Counted from the stretch's first letter, positions 25,968 to 38,061 are shown. The stretch: DNA of 64,000 nt from Betaproteobacteria bacterium (GCA_016861185.1 BOKW01000006.1:1-64000); one strand, 5' to 3'. Numbers and translations are program-made. Notes: generated by a model from the sequence alone, not told the origin.

Positions 25968-26071
25968 GGTGGCTCCGTCGGCCTTCAGCCGCGACGTGGG
26001 TATCCGATAGCGACGATCGGGCGCGCCGTCGGGCGCGGCCGTTTTCGCGACCGACGCCCGACGGGCGGCGT

Positions 26072-27496
<1,425 letters not shown>

Positions 27497-27525
27497 CTCG
27501 CGCCCTCCTTTCGAGAAAGAAGTTT

Positions 27526-27628
27526 GCGAGCGCCGTTGGAACGCGCCGCGCTTCGTGCTGCAGAAAGGCGGCGTCTTCGAGCCTGGCGGAGTCCGGCGAA
27601 CGCGGCTCCGTTGCAACGCTCCTCGAAG
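27526..27628 (-). promoter_or_regulatory. SAH riboswitch upstream of ahcY
   Basis: On the minus strand the leader reads CTTCGAGGAGCGTTGCAACG at 27628-27609, then GCCAGGCTCGAAG at 27587-27575 and AACGGCGCTCGC at 27537-27526. CTTCGAG and CTCGAAG pair as P1. GAGCG of the first block pairs with CGCTC of the last as the pseudoknot. CGCCGC/GCGGCG in between form a variable hairpin. These blocks match the conserved core of the SAH riboswitch class, which turns genes on when SAH is bound. The ahcY ribosome site follows about 20 bases downstream. No gene is seen in the rest of the 304-base gap (27497-27800). Confidence 0.9.
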
Positions 27629-27800
27629 GGGCGAGCATGATAGCCGAATCGATTCCCGCCGGCACCGGGGGAGCCCCCCGATCCGGATCGCCAACGCGGG
27701 GGATGGCGCGACGGTCACGCTCCCATCACGATCGCGCCGCCAGAAGCAGCCCCGGTGCGCGGCCGCACCGAAAAGGGGTGCCGGCAAGGAGGGGCAGCGC

Positions 27801-28028
27801 GTGTTTCCGCTCGGACGGGATGAAGCAGGCGAACGGGTTGGCGCGGTCGCGTCGGTCGTGATCTTCGTCGCCGTCTACGGCGCTTGCTTCCCGACCCTCG
27901 GCGTCGTGCTGACGCTGGCGTTGGGCTGGCTGCCGGCGGCGCTCGCCGCACTGCTCGGCGCGCATGCGATCCGTTTTCTCTTCCGCGGCGTTGCTCGCGC
28001 CAAGGCGCGGAACTCGCAGTTCGACTAG
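27801..28028 (+). CDS. small membrane protein, 75 aa
   Basis: A 75-aa protein starting with GTG, preceded by AAGGAGGGG at good spacing. Two membrane helices are visible (about residues 14-35 and 36-56), with a basic C-terminus ending [10 protein letters not shown]. Not recognised as a family. The stop is 11 bases from the convergent HD-GYP gene stop. The promoter would have to lie in the region shared with the ahcY leader. Confidence 0.55.
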   Translation: MFPLGRDEAGERVGAVASVVIFVAVYGACFPTLGVVLTLALGWLPAALAALLGAHAIRFLFRGVARAKARNSQFD

Positions 28029-28039
28029 CGCGCCGCGGT

Positions 28040-29287
28040 TCAGGCGCGGCGTGCAGCAGCTTCGCCGGCCCACAGCTCGTCGACGTGGGTAAGCCCCCAG
28101 CGCTCAGGATCCTCGCGGCTGGCGATGCGGTCGCCGGTGGCCGGCCGCGACAGATCGATCGTCTCGGGCGGGATGTGAAGCTGCGACTTCGTCGAGAAGA
28201 ACAGCTTGACCTTCGGTGTCAGCAGCGCGCCCTCGGTCTGCTCGACGACGATGCCGAGCCGTCCCGATTCCATGCGCACCAGCGAGCCGACCGGATAGAT
28301 GCCGACGGTCTTGACGAAGGCCCGGAACACCGCTTCGTCGAAGTGACCGCTGGTCCACTCGGCCATCCTGCGGATCGACTCGGCCGGGTTCCAGCCGCTC
28401 TTGTACGGCCGGTTCGACGTGATCGCGTCGTAGACGTCGCACACCGCGCCCATCTTCGCGTACAGGCTGATCGCCTCGCCCTTGAGCCGGTGCGGATAGC
28501 CGCTGCCGTCGATCTTTTCGTGATGGTGCAGGCACACGTCGAGCGCGATCGCGCCGGCCGCGCCGCCCGCGGCGAGGATGGCGTGACCGTGCTTGGGATG
28601 CGACTTGACCGCTTCGAACTCGGCGTCGGTCAGCTTGCCGGGCTTGTTGAGGATCTCGAGCGGGACCTTGGCCTTGCCGATGTCGTGCAGCAGGCCGGCG
28701 AGCCCCAGCTCGCGCGTGAGGTCGTCGTCGAGGCCGAGCTGGCGCGCCAGCGCGATCATCAGCGCGCACACCGCGACCGAGTGCATGTACGTGTACTCGT
28801 CCTTGTCCTTGAGGCGCGCGATGCTGATCAGCGCGCCCGGATTGCGGCTGACCGAGTCGGAGATCTCCTGCACCAGCGAGGCCGCGCCCGCGGCGTCGAT
28901 CGCGCGACCCATGCGCGCCTCGTTGAACATCGCGACCACCGCGGGTTTGGCCTGGCGGCAGATGCGCGCTGCGCGCGCCATTTCCTCGTCGATCGGCGCG
29001 CGCGCCGGCGCCGATTGCGGCTGCGCGATCGCGCGTGCGAGCGCGCGCTCGATCTCGCCGTCGACGCGCTCGCGCGTGATCTCGGCGCCGTCGTCGCGCG
29101 CGACGTCGAGGCCTTTGGAAGTGTCGATCCACACCTCGGCGATGCCGCTGGCCCGGATGCGTTCGATGTCCTGCAGGTCGGTCAGCTTGAAGCGAGTGCG
29201 CCAGAACGGATGCTCCATCCAGGAGCCGCACAGTTCTTCCACGTGCATTCCGAGGCGCAGGTCGGACGCGGGGATGCGCTTGAGCAT
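28040..29287 (-). CDS. HD-GYP domain c-di-GMP phosphodiesterase
   Basis: A 415-aa predicted cyclic-di-GMP phosphodiesterase. The N-terminal 140 residues resemble DUF3391 (RIPASDLRLGMHVEELCGSW). The HD-GYP domain spans about 150-330: MHSVAVCALMIALARQLG, the metal-binding GLLHDIGKAKVPLEIL, then HPKHG and the hallmark HHEKIDGSGYPHRLKG, followed by DVYDAITSNRPYK. All metal ligands and the GYP triad are present, so activity is expected. No membrane segment; cytoplasmic. The start at 29287 follows the usual MLKRIP-type beginning, but no strong ribosome site is visible. It lies between metK and ahcY without an obvious link to them. Confidence 0.92.
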   Translation of the reverse strand: MLKRIPASDLRLGMHVEELCGSWMEHPFWRTRFKLTDLQDIERIRASGIAEVWIDTSKGLDVARDDGAEITRERVDGEIERALARAIAQPQSAPARAPIDEEMARAARICRQAKPAVVAMFNEARMGRAIDAAGAASLVQEISDSVSRNPGALISIARLKDKDEYTYMHSVAVCALMIALARQLGLDDDLTRELGLAGLLHDIGKAKVPLEILNKPGKLTDAEFEAVKSHPKHGHAILAAGGAAGAIALDVCLHHHEKIDGSGYPHRLKGEAISLYAKMGAVCDVYDAITSNRPYKSGWNPAESIRRMAEWTSGHFDEAVFRAFVKTVGIYPVGSLVRMESGRLGIVVEQTEGALLTPKVKLFFSTKSQLHIPPETIDLSRPATGDRIASREDPERWGLTHVDELWAGEAAARRA

Positions 29288-29453
29288 GGCGGCGTGGTCG
29301 CTGATGACGGCCGCGGCATTGTCCGGATCCGCGGTCGCGCGCGATCCGTCGAATTGCGCCGGCGCACGCCGCATTCGGTGCGATCACGGGCCGCCGGCGA
29401 TCACCTTCGCCGGCGGCTGTCGCGGGATGTGGGCCCCGCCGAGGCCCACGCCG

Positions 29454-30632
<1,179 letters not shown>

Positions 30633-30874
30633 GTTGCCACTCCAGTTCGAAGGTCTTGACCGCGTTGCCCTCGACGTGAGCGGCGACGCTTTAGCGGTAT
30701 TTGCCGCGCCGGGTCCGAAGCGTTCGCTCGTGCTGGGTGCGATGCGACAATGCGCGGCGCGGCTCGCCCCGCAATTGGTCATAAATCGGCGAGCGGCGAA
30801 TTCTAAGGACGCGCCGGAGAGGGGTCAAACCCTTGGCCGAACCGAGAACTGGCGGCGGCGCGCCTGCCATCACG

Positions 30875-31741
30875 ATGTTGACGCTGCTCTTCAAGTTGAT
30901 CGCGCGGATGCCGCTCGCCGCGGTACACGCGCTCGGCGCGGCCGCCGGCTGGCTCGCCTACGCGCTGTCGCCGCGATATCGCGCGCGCTTGCGCGCCAAT
31001 CTCGCGCAGGCCGGTCTCGACGATGGCGCCACGCGCAGCGCGGCGATCGCGGAGGCGGGCAAGCAGGCGTTCGAAAGCGCGTGGGTCTGGATGCGTCCGC
31101 CGCGCGATCTGCTCGGCAAGGTCGACCCCACCGACCTCGAACGCATGAAGGCGGCGCAGTTCGAAGGCCGGCCGGTGGTCTTTCTGACGCCGCATCTCGG
31201 CTGCTTCGAAATCATCTCCAAGACCTACGCGCTGCACGCCGACCCGCGCACGCGCACGATGACCGTGCTGTACCGCGTGCCGCACAAGTCCGCGCTGCGC
31301 CCGCTGATGGAGGGCGGCCGCGCGGCCGACGGTCTCGTGCTGGCGCCGGCCGACATGCGCGGCGTGCGAATGCTGATGCGCGCGATGAAGTCCGGGCAGG
31401 CCGCCGGCATCCTGCCCGACCAGGTGCCTTCGCAGGGCGAAGGCGCGTGGGCGCCGTTCTTCGGGCGGCCCGCGTACACGATGACGCTGCCGGCGCGACT
31501 CGCGGTCGCGCACGGCGCCAACGTCGTGTTCGTCTACGGCGAGCGCTTGCCGCGCGGGCGTGGCTACCGGATCCACGTCGCGCCGCTGGCGGAGCCGCTG
31601 ACCGGCGAAGCGGCCCACGACGCGGCCGTGCTGAACCGCGCGCTCGAGCGGCTCATCCGCGCCTGTCCCGCGCAGTATCTGTGGGGCTACAACCGCTACA
31701 AGGTACCGGCCGGTGCGCAGCCGCCCGGGGCCGCGGCATGA
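30875..31741 (+). CDS. LpxL/HtrB-type lipid A acyltransferase
   Basis: A 288-aa late acyltransferase of lipid A synthesis. It opens with an N-terminal membrane helix (MLTLLFKLIARMPLAAVHALG). The catalytic H-x4-E motif is TPHLGCFEI at about residue 113, and later blocks are GILPDQVPSQGEGAWAPFFGRPA and CPAQYLWGYNRYK. It transfers an acyl chain from acyl-ACP to Kdo-lipid A precursor at the inner membrane. The start at 30875 suits the family; a TTG at 30833 with a GGAGAGGG site in front would add 14 residues and is possible. The ATG of a paralogue overlaps its stop codon. Confidence 0.88.
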   Translation: MLTLLFKLIARMPLAAVHALGAAAGWLAYALSPRYRARLRANLAQAGLDDGATRSAAIAEAGKQAFESAWVWMRPPRDLLGKVDPTDLERMKAAQFEGRPVVFLTPHLGCFEIISKTYALHADPRTRTMTVLYRVPHKSALRPLMEGGRAADGLVLAPADMRGVRMLMRAMKSGQAAGILPDQVPSQGEGAWAPFFGRPAYTMTLPARLAVAHGANVVFVYGERLPRGRGYRIHVAPLAEPLTGEAAHDAAVLNRALERLIRACPAQYLWGYNRYKVPAGAQPPGAAA

Positions 31742-32613
31742 AGCGGATCGCCGCGCGCGCGCTGGTCGCGCTGATGGAATGGGCGGCGCGCTGGTCGCCG
31801 CGCGCGCGCACACGGCTCGGCAATGTTTTCGGCGATCTGTTGTGGTGGCTCGTCTGGCCGCGCCGGCGTATCGCGCTCGTCAACCTCGCGCTGTGCTTTC
31901 CGGAGAAAAGCGCGGCCGAACGCGCGGCGATCGGCCGCCGCACGCTGCGCAACCTGGCGCGCGCCTTCGTCGATCACGGCGTGCTCGCGCGCGCCTCGCG
32001 CGAGGAGTTCGAGCGCTTCGTTCGCGTCGAAGGGGCGGAGAACCTGACCGATCCCTCGAATCGCCCGCTGATCCTGATCGCGCCGCACTTCGCGGGGCTC
32101 GATGCCGGCGGCGTTCGCATCAACACCTTCGCGCGCGGCGTGTCGATCTACGCGCGCAACCGCAACGCCGACTGGGACCGCTGGCTGCTCGCGATCCGCA
32201 ACCGCTTCAACGAGCCGCTGCTGATCGTGCGCGAGGGGTTCGACCTGCGCGCCGCGGTGCGCGCGCTGAAGGAGGGCCTGCCCTTTTACTACCTGCCCGA
32301 TCAGGACCCGGGCGAGCGCAACGGCGTCTTCGCGCCGTTCTTCGGCGTCGACGCCGCCACGCTGCCGATGGTCGCGCGGCTGGCGAAGCTGACGAACGCC
32401 AAGGTGATGATGTGCGTGACCGAGATGACGCCCGACGGCTACGTACTGCATCTGGAGCGGCCCTGGCGCGACTATCCGACCGGCGACGTCGTCGCCGACA
32501 CCGCGCGCATGAACGCCGAGATCGAGCGCTGGGTGCGGCGCCTGCCCGACCAGTACTTGTGGACGCACAAGCGCTTCAAGACGCGGCCTGCCGGCGCGCC
32601 TTCGTTGTACTGA
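31738..32613 (+). CDS. second LpxL-type lipid A acyltransferase
   Basis: A 291-aa paralogue of the preceding acyltransferase, coupled by an ATGA overlap. The catalytic motif is APHFAGLDAGG (H-x4-D), with FYYLPDQDPGERNGVFAPFFGVDAATLP and RLPDQYLWTHKRFKTRP farther on. The pair probably adds two secondary acyl chains in sequence; which position each uses cannot be read from sequence. Basic N-terminus (MKRIAARALVALMEWAARW) suits membrane association. Confidence 0.88.
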   Translation: MKRIAARALVALMEWAARWSPRARTRLGNVFGDLLWWLVWPRRRIALVNLALCFPEKSAAERAAIGRRTLRNLARAFVDHGVLARASREEFERFVRVEGAENLTDPSNRPLILIAPHFAGLDAGGVRINTFARGVSIYARNRNADWDRWLLAIRNRFNEPLLIVREGFDLRAAVRALKEGLPFYYLPDQDPGERNGVFAPFFGVDAATLPMVARLAKLTNAKVMMCVTEMTPDGYVLHLERPWRDYPTGDVVADTARMNAEIERWVRRLPDQYLWTHKRFKTRPAGAPSLY

Positions 32614-32665
32614 TGCGCTCGCGCAGTTCGTCGCGCCGCGGGCTCGCCCGGACCGCGGCGGCGTC

Positions 32666-33055
32666 TCACTGCACGGTCAACGTCGCCGGATTGCTCGTCA
32701 CCGAACCGTAGACGTTCGACACCACGACGCGGAACTGCGCGCCGTTATCGGACGGCGCCGTCGCAGCGATCGTGTAGGTGGCGGCGGTCGCGCCCATGAT
32801 CGTCGCGCCGTCGCGTTGCCACTGGTAGCTCGATGCGTTGGTCGCGACGACCGAAAAGCTCGCCGGCTGGCCCGCGGTGACGGTGCTGCTGGCGGGATGC
32901 GTCGTGATCGTCGGCGCGAGGCTCGTCGTGTCGGTCGCGCCGCCGTAGCCTCCGCCGCCGCAGGCGGCGAGCACGGCGCAGACGGCCAGCACGAGAACCG
33001 GCGCGCCGGTCCGCAATGCACGCGACGCCGTCAGGGTGTTCGAGTGGATGCTCAT
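32666..33055 (-). CDS. single Ig-like domain lipoprotein
   Basis: A 129-aa predicted lipoprotein. The signal peptide ends in LAVCAVLAAC, then a GGGGYGG linker. The rest is one immunoglobulin-like domain (about residues 48-129): PTITTHPASSTVTAGQPASF, YQWQRDGATIMGATAATYTI, NGAQFRVVVSNVYGSVTSNPATLTV. Such domains are usually found in arrays in adhesins; here there is only one. Start at 33055 has GGAGG 5 bases upstream. The role is unknown. It stands alone between the acyltransferase pair and dapF. Confidence 0.78.
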   Translation of the reverse strand: MSIHSNTLTASRALRTGAPVLVLAVCAVLAACGGGGYGGATDTTSLAPTITTHPASSTVTAGQPASFSVVATNASSYQWQRDGATIMGATAATYTIAATAPSDNGAQFRVVVSNVYGSVTSNPATLTVQ

Positions 33056-33211
33056 GGGACCTCCGTCAGTCCGTCGTGGAGGATGGGCGAGCACGCGTGA
33101 AACAGACGTCCGGCGCGGCGTCTTCCGCCGGATTGGTAACGCGCTGTATCCGCACGCACCGCAAACGCGTGATCGGGTCGCCGTGCGCGAACGCTGCGCG
33201 ATAATCCCCGC

Positions 33212-34063
33212 ATGAGACTGCGGTTTGCCAAGATGCAGGGCGCGGGCAACGACTTCGTGATGCTCAACGGCATCGCACAGCGCATTGAGTTGTCGCCCGC
33301 GCTGGTGCGCGCACTGGCCGACCGCCGCTTCGGCATCGGCGCCGACCAGATCCTGCTGGTCGAGCCGCCCGCGCAGCCGGGCGTGGACTTCGGCTACCGG
33401 ATCTTCAACGCCGACGGCGGCGAAGTCGAGCAGTGCGGCAACGGCGCGCGCTGTTTCGCGAAGTTCGTGCACGACCAGGGCCTGACGACCAAACGCGCGA
33501 TCCGCGTGGCGACCAAGAGCGGCGTGATCGAACCGCGGCTGGAGGACGACGGCGAAGTGACCGTCGACATGGGGCCGCCGATCTTCGACCCGCCGCGCGT
33601 GCCGTTCGACGCGAACGGGTTGGTCGCGCGCGGCGAACACCGCGCGCAGCTCTGGCCGCTCACCGTGCACGGGCGCGAGCTGTGGTTTTCCGTGCTGTCG
33701 ATGGGCAATCCGCACGCGGTGCAGGTGGTCGACGACGTCGATGCCGCACCGGTCGCGCGCGACGGCCCGGTGATCGAGCATCACGCGCGTTTTCCGAACC
33801 GCGTCAACGCGGGCTACATGCAGGTCGTCGATCGGCACACGATCCGCCTGCGGGTGTGGGAGCGCGGCGCCGGCGAAACGCTCGCCTGCGGCACCGGCGC
33901 ATGCGCGGCGGCGGTCGCCGGCATCCAGCGCGGGCTGCTCGACGCGCCGGTCGCCGTGCACGCGCGCGGCGGGCGGCTGCGCATCGCGTGGGACGGCGCG
34001 CCGCATCCGGTGTGGATGACCGGCCCGGCGGTGAAGGTTTTCGAAGGGGAGGCGGAGATTTGA
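33212..34063 (+). CDS. dapF: diaminopimelate epimerase
   Basis: A 283-aa pyridoxal-independent epimerase making meso-diaminopimelate for lysine and peptidoglycan. Conserved blocks: [14 protein letters not shown] at the N-terminus, the first catalytic cysteine in [52 protein letters not shown] with the second catalytic cysteine. First of the dapF-DUF484-xerC operon, an arrangement kept from E. coli to betaproteobacteria. A GATAAT 6 bases before the start may be a -10 box, which would give a very short leader. Confidence 0.96.
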   Translation: MRLRFAKMQGAGNDFVMLNGIAQRIELSPALVRALADRRFGIGADQILLVEPPAQPGVDFGYRIFNADGGEVEQCGNGARCFAKFVHDQGLTTKRAIRVATKSGVIEPRLEDDGEVTVDMGPPIFDPPRVPFDANGLVARGEHRAQLWPLTVHGRELWFSVLSMGNPHAVQVVDDVDAAPVARDGPVIEHHARFPNRVNAGYMQVVDRHTIRLRVWERGAGETLACGTGACAAAVAGIQRGLLDAPVAVHARGGRLRIAWDGAPHPVWMTGPAVKVFEGEAEI

Positions 34064-34722
34064 AAGTCGACGACGTCGCGCGTTACCTGGCCGAGCATCC
34101 GGACTTCTTCGAGCAGCATCCCGAGCTGCTCGGCATGATCAACATCCCGCATCCGCAGAACGGCCAGGCCATTTCGCTGGTCGAGCGCCAGTCGCTGCTG
34201 CTGCGCGACCGCATCCGCGCACTGGAGGCGCGCATCGCCGAGATGCTGCGCCATGGCGAGGAAAACGACGTCATCGCCGACAAGGTCGTTCAATGGGCGC
34301 GCGCGCTGCTGCTGCAGGCCGATCCGGCGCAACTGCCGTCCACGGCGGTGGAGGAGCTGAAACGCCTGTTCGCGGTGCCGTTCGGCGCGATCCGCGTGTG
34401 GGACGTGCAGCCGGCGTACGCCGGGCTCGCCTGCGCCGAAGCGGTGAGCGACGACGTCAAGCGGCTCGCCTCGAGCATGCAGGCGCCGTTTTGCGGCTCC
34501 AACGTCGGCTTCGAGGCCGCGCGCTGGATGGCCGCCGACGAAAGCGCGGTGCACAGCCTCGCGATGCTGCCGCTGCGCGTCGGCGCCAACCCCGACGCCT
34601 TCGGGCTGCTGGTGCTCGGCTCGCCCGACAAGGACCGCTTCCAGATCACGATGGGAACGGCCTTTCTCGCGCGCATCGCGGAGCTCGCCAGCGCCGCGCT
34701 CGCGCGGCTGCGCGGCGGATGA
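34060..34722 (+). CDS. DUF484 family protein
   Basis: A 220-aa DUF484 protein. The N-terminal block [29 protein letters not shown] and [21 protein letters not shown], a coiled-coil stretch, are typical; residues 95-215 look like a GAF-related domain. The start is TTG at 34060 with GGGGAGGCGGAG upstream and overlaps the dapF stop. Function unknown. Its place between dapF and xerC is conserved in many proteobacteria. Confidence 0.9.
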   Translation: MKVDDVARYLAEHPDFFEQHPELLGMINIPHPQNGQAISLVERQSLLLRDRIRALEARIAEMLRHGEENDVIADKVVQWARALLLQADPAQLPSTAVEELKRLFAVPFGAIRVWDVQPAYAGLACAEAVSDDVKRLASSMQAPFCGSNVGFEAARWMAADESAVHSLAMLPLRVGANPDAFGLLVLGSPDKDRFQITMGTAFLARIAELASAALARLRGG

Positions 34723-35675
34723 GCCAAGCGGCCGCACCGGCACTGCCGCCGCTGGCGGCGCGCTATCTGCAGGAGATCGCCACGCAGCGCCGGCTCGCCG
34801 CGCTGACGGTCGACGCGTATCGGCGCGATCTGGCCAAACTCGCCGAGCTGGCCGGTGCGACGCCGCCGGACAGACTGGCCGGTGCGGACTTGCGCCGCTT
34901 CGTCGCGAAGCTGCACGGCGCCGGCCTCGGCGGCGCTTCGCTGGCGCGCACGCTGTCGGCGTGGCGCAGCTTCTATCGCTGGCTGGGCGCGCAGGGGCTC
35001 GTCGGTGCGAATCCCGCGGTCGGCATCCGCGCGCCGAAGCGCCCGCGGCGCCTGCCGAAGGCGCTCGCACCGGACCAGGCCGTGCAGCTCGCCGCGCACG
35101 AGACCGACGGCTCGCCGCTGGCGCTGCGCGACCGCGCGATGGTCGAGCTGCTGTATTCGAGCGGACTGCGGCTCGCCGAGCTGGTGAGCCTCGACTGGCG
35201 GCACTTTCCGGCGCAAGGACGTAACCCGGCGTCGACGAGCTGGATCGACCTCGAGTCGAACGAAGTCACCGTCACGGGCAAGGGCAGCAAGACGCGCGCG
35301 GTGCCGATCGGCGCGGCGGCCGGGCAGGCGCTGCGCGCCTGGCTTGCGGCGCGTGCGACGCTGCCGCGCACCGACGAACGCGCGCTGTTCGTCTCCGCGC
35401 GCGGCGCGCGCATCGCGCCGCGCAGCGTGCAGCAGCGGCTCGCGTTGCTGGCGCGCAGGCTCGGGCTCGGCGTGCACGTGCATCCGCACGTGCTGCGGCA
35501 CTCGATGGCCTCGCACGTGCTGCAGTCGAGCGGCGACCTGCGCGCGGTGCAGGAGCTGCTCGGCCACGCGAACATCGCGACCACGCAGATCTACACCAAG
35601 CTCGACTGGCAGCATCTGGCGAAGACCTACGACGCCGCGCATCCGCGCGCGAAAGCGAAAAGCGGCAAGCCGTGA
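34719..35675 (+). CDS. xerC: tyrosine recombinase XerC
   Basis: A 318-aa site-specific recombinase which, with XerD, resolves chromosome dimers at dif. The SAM-like N-domain ends near residue 100. The catalytic domain contains Arg in YSSGLRLAELVSL, then Lys in TVTGKGSKTR, the HVHPHVLRHSMASHVL box with His and Arg, and LLGHANIATTQIYTKL with His and the nucleophile Tyr. Position after dapF-DUF484 and length both point to XerC rather than a phage integrase. ATGA overlap with DUF484 and GTGA overlap with the next gene imply one operon. Confidence 0.94.
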   Translation: MSQAAAPALPPLAARYLQEIATQRRLAALTVDAYRRDLAKLAELAGATPPDRLAGADLRRFVAKLHGAGLGGASLARTLSAWRSFYRWLGAQGLVGANPAVGIRAPKRPRRLPKALAPDQAVQLAAHETDGSPLALRDRAMVELLYSSGLRLAELVSLDWRHFPAQGRNPASTSWIDLESNEVTVTGKGSKTRAVPIGAAAGQALRAWLAARATLPRTDERALFVSARGARIAPRSVQQRLALLARRLGLGVHVHPHVLRHSMASHVLQSSGDLRAVQELLGHANIATTQIYTKLDWQHLAKTYDAAHPRAKAKSGKP

Positions 35676-36886
35676 AGGTCGACGGCGAGCTGATCCTCAA
35701 GCCGGGCAAGGAGCGCTCGCTCGCGCGCCGGCATCCTTGGGTCTACGCGACCGCGGTCGCGCGCGTGGTCGGCAAGCCCGCGGCGGGAGCGACGATCGCC
35801 GTGCGCGCGGCCGACGGCGCCTGGCTCGCGTGGGCGGCGTATTCGCCGGAGTCATCGATCCGCGCGCGCTGCTGGAGCTTCGCCGAAGCCGAGGCGATCG
35901 ATGCCGGTTGGTTCGCCGCGCGTGTGCGCGCGGCGGTCGCGCGTCGCGCGATGCTCGGCGTGGCCACGAACGCGGTGCGGCTCGTCTTCGGGGAGGCGGA
36001 TGGGTTGCCGGGTTTCATCGCCGACCGCTACGCCGATCAGCTCGTCGTGCAGTTCCAGGCGGCGGGCGTCAACGCGCAGCGCGACGCGTTGCTCGATGCG
36101 CTCGGCGCGGCGACCGGTTGCGCGAACGTCTACGACCGTTCGGACAGCGCGACGCGACAGCGCGAAGGTCTGCCGCCTTCGTCCGGCATCGCTCGCGGCG
36201 CCGCGCCGCCGGAACTGGTCGAAGTGCATGAGCACGGCGTCCGCTATCTCGTCGACGTGCGGCGTGGCCACAAGACCGGCTTCTACATCGACCAGCGCGA
36301 CAACCGTCGGCTGGCCGGTGAGCTCGCGGCGCGGCTGGCGCGCGAGCGGGGCCGCGCGCCCGCGGTGCTCAACTGCTTCTGCTACACGGGTGGGTTTTCA
36401 ATCGCGGCGGCGCGCGGCGGCGCGGGTTCAGTGCTGTCGATCGATTCGTCGGCCGACGCGCTCGCGCTGGCGCAACGCAACTGGGCGCTGAACGGGCTCG
36501 CTCCGGCAGCCGCCGAATGGCGCGCCGCCGACGTGTTCGACGCGCTGCGGGCGCTGCGTGACGAGGGCCGCCCCTTCGATCTGATCGTGCTCGATCCGCC
36601 GAAGTTCGCGGCGAGCCACCATCACGTCGAGCGCGCCGCGCGCGCGTACAAGGACATCAACCTGTCGGCCCTGCGGCTGCTCGCTCCCGGTGGCTATCTG
36701 CTGACGTTCTCCTGCTCGGGGGCAATCGACGTGGACCTCTTCCAGAAGATCGTGGCCGGCGCCGTGATCGACGCACGCGTCGACTGCCAGTTGCTCGCGC
36801 GACTCGCCGCCGGCATCGATCACCCGCTGCTGATGACGCACCCCGAGGGCGAGTACTTGAAGGGGTTGCTGCTGGTGCGTATCTAG
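35672..36886 (+). CDS. RlmI-type class I rRNA methyltransferase
   Basis: A 404-aa methyltransferase of the RlmI group, which makes 5-methylcytosine in 23S rRNA in E. coli. An N-terminal PUA domain (LKPGKERSLARRHPWVYATAV) is followed by the EEHE-like central domain with FGEADGLPGFIADRY, and a SAM domain with LNCFCYTGGFSIAAARGG and VLDPPKFAASHHH. The late motif TFSCSGAID has the cysteine expected for the nucleophile. The GTG start overlaps the xerC stop, so it is coupled. The exact methylated position is inferred only. Confidence 0.88.
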   Translation: MKVDGELILKPGKERSLARRHPWVYATAVARVVGKPAAGATIAVRAADGAWLAWAAYSPESSIRARCWSFAEAEAIDAGWFAARVRAAVARRAMLGVATNAVRLVFGEADGLPGFIADRYADQLVVQFQAAGVNAQRDALLDALGAATGCANVYDRSDSATRQREGLPPSSGIARGAAPPELVEVHEHGVRYLVDVRRGHKTGFYIDQRDNRRLAGELAARLARERGRAPAVLNCFCYTGGFSIAAARGGAGSVLSIDSSADALALAQRNWALNGLAPAAAEWRAADVFDALRALRDEGRPFDLIVLDPPKFAASHHHVERAARAYKDINLSALRLLAPGGYLLTFSCSGAIDVDLFQKIVAGAVIDARVDCQLLARLAAGIDHPLLMTHPEGEYLKGLLLVRI

Positions 36887-36924
36887 GGGTTTCCCGGGTC
36901 GCTGGATCGGCCGCGGGTTTTGAC

Positions 36925-36930
36925 TACACT
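36925..36930 (+). promoter_or_regulatory. possible -10 box before cobW-like gene
   Basis: TGACTACACT at 36921-36930 resembles an extended -10 element (TGn-TACACT) in the 98-base gap between the RlmI-type gene and the CobW gene. No convincing -35 was seen, and no Zur-box palindrome was found in this gap. Confidence 0.3.
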
Positions 36931-36984
36931 ACGCGCCCTTTTCGGAGCCGGCACCCGCCGTGCCGAGGCGATCTGGAAGACGCC

Positions 36985-38061
36985 ATGAACGAACCGCAAG
37001 TCCCCGTCACCGTCCTCACCGGCTTCCTGGGCGCCGGCAAGACGACGCTGCTGAACCGCATCCTCAAGGAGCGGCACGGGCACAAGATCGCGGTGATCGA
37101 GAACGAGTTCGGCCCCGAGGGCATCGACAACGAGCTGCTGATCGCCGACACCGACGAGCAGATCGTCGAGATGAACAACGGCTGCATCTGCTGCACGGTG
37201 CGCGGCGACCTGGTGCGCATCCTCGCCGAACTGAAGGACAAGCGCGAGAACAAGCAGCTCGACTTCGAGCGCGTGATCATCGAGACCACCGGCATGGCCA
37301 ACCCCGGCCCGGTCACGCAGACCTTCTTCATGGAGGACAACATCTCCTCCTATTACCTGCTCGACGGCGTGATCACCGTGGTCGACGCCAAGCACGGCCA
37401 CGACACGCTCGACGCGCAGCCGGAGGCGCAGAACCAGGTCGGTTTCGCCGACCGCATCCTGCTGTCGAAGACCGATCTGGTCGACGCCGACGAGCTGGAA
37501 TCGCTGCGCGAACGCATCGTGCGGATGAACCCGCGCGCGCCGATCAAGCCGGTGCACATGGGGCAGGTACCCATTGGCGAGATCCTCGACATCCGCGGCT
37601 TCAATCTGAACGCGATCCTCGAGATCGATCCCGATTTCCTGGCCGCCGAGCATCCCGACGCGGCGAAGGCGCGTCGCGCGGCCGGGCACGATCACGATCA
37701 TGAGCACGATCATGACCACGATCATCACGGCCACGCTCATCGTCACCATCATCACCACGACGATGCGATCAAGGCCTTCGTCTTCCAGTCGAACCGGCCC
37801 TTCGATCCCGCGAAGCTGGAGGACTACATGGGCGCGCTGACTCAGGTTTACGGGCAGGACATGCTTCGGTATAAAGGCGTGCTTTTCATGGACGGCAGCC
37901 CGCGCCGCATGATCTTCCAGGGCGTTCACATGCTGATGGGAGCGGACGTGGGCCGGCCGTGGGGCAGGGACGAAAAGCCGGCCAGCAAGATCGTGTTCAT
38001 CGGCCGCAATCTTCCGAAGGACGCGATTCTCAAGGGACTCGAAGCCTGTCTTGCGCGCTAG
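36985..38061 (+). CDS. CobW/COG0523 GTPase, putative zinc metallochaperone
   Basis: A 358-aa G3E-family P-loop GTPase. Walker A is GFLGAGKTT (13-21); the family metal motif GCICC is at 66-70; ETTGMANPGP follows near 92; SKTDLVD is the guanine-specificity motif. A linker near residues 230-260 is extraordinarily His/Asp-rich (HDHDHEHDHDHDHHGHAHRHHHHHDD in short overlapping runs), expected to bind zinc or other transition metals. The C-terminal CobW_C domain follows (FVFQSNRPFDPAKLEDYM). Family members deliver metal to client enzymes, often under zinc scarcity; the client here is unknown. dksA follows 48 bases later. Confidence 0.9.
   Translation: MNEPQVPVTVLTGFLGAGKTTLLNRILKERHGHKIAVIENEFGPEGIDNELLIADTDEQIVEMNNGCICCTVRGDLVRILAELKDKRENKQLDFERVIIETTGMANPGPVTQTFFMEDNISSYYLLDGVITVVDAKHGHDTLDAQPEAQNQVGFADRILLSKTDLVDADELESLRERIVRMNPRAPIKPVHMGQVPIGEILDIRGFNLNAILEIDPDFLAAEHPDAAKARRAAGHDHDHEHDHDHDHHGHAHRHHHHHDDAIKAFVFQSNRPFDPAKLEDYMGALTQVYGQDMLRYKGVLFMDGSPRRMIFQGVHMLMGADVGRPWGRDEKPASKIVFIGRNLPKDAILKGLEACLAR

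Noticed and set aside
30633-30874. SAM riboswitch in the metK leader
   Set aside because: No block matching a known SAM riboswitch class was recognised in the minus-strand leader, in contrast to the clear SAH element before ahcY.
34719-35675. Integrase of a mobile element
   Set aside because: The dapF-DUF484-xerC order and the full chromosomal XerC layout point to the housekeeping recombinase.
36887-36984. Zur box before the CobW gene
   Set aside because: No AT-rich palindrome of the Zur type was found by eye in this gap; a matrix scan would be needed to exclude a weak site.
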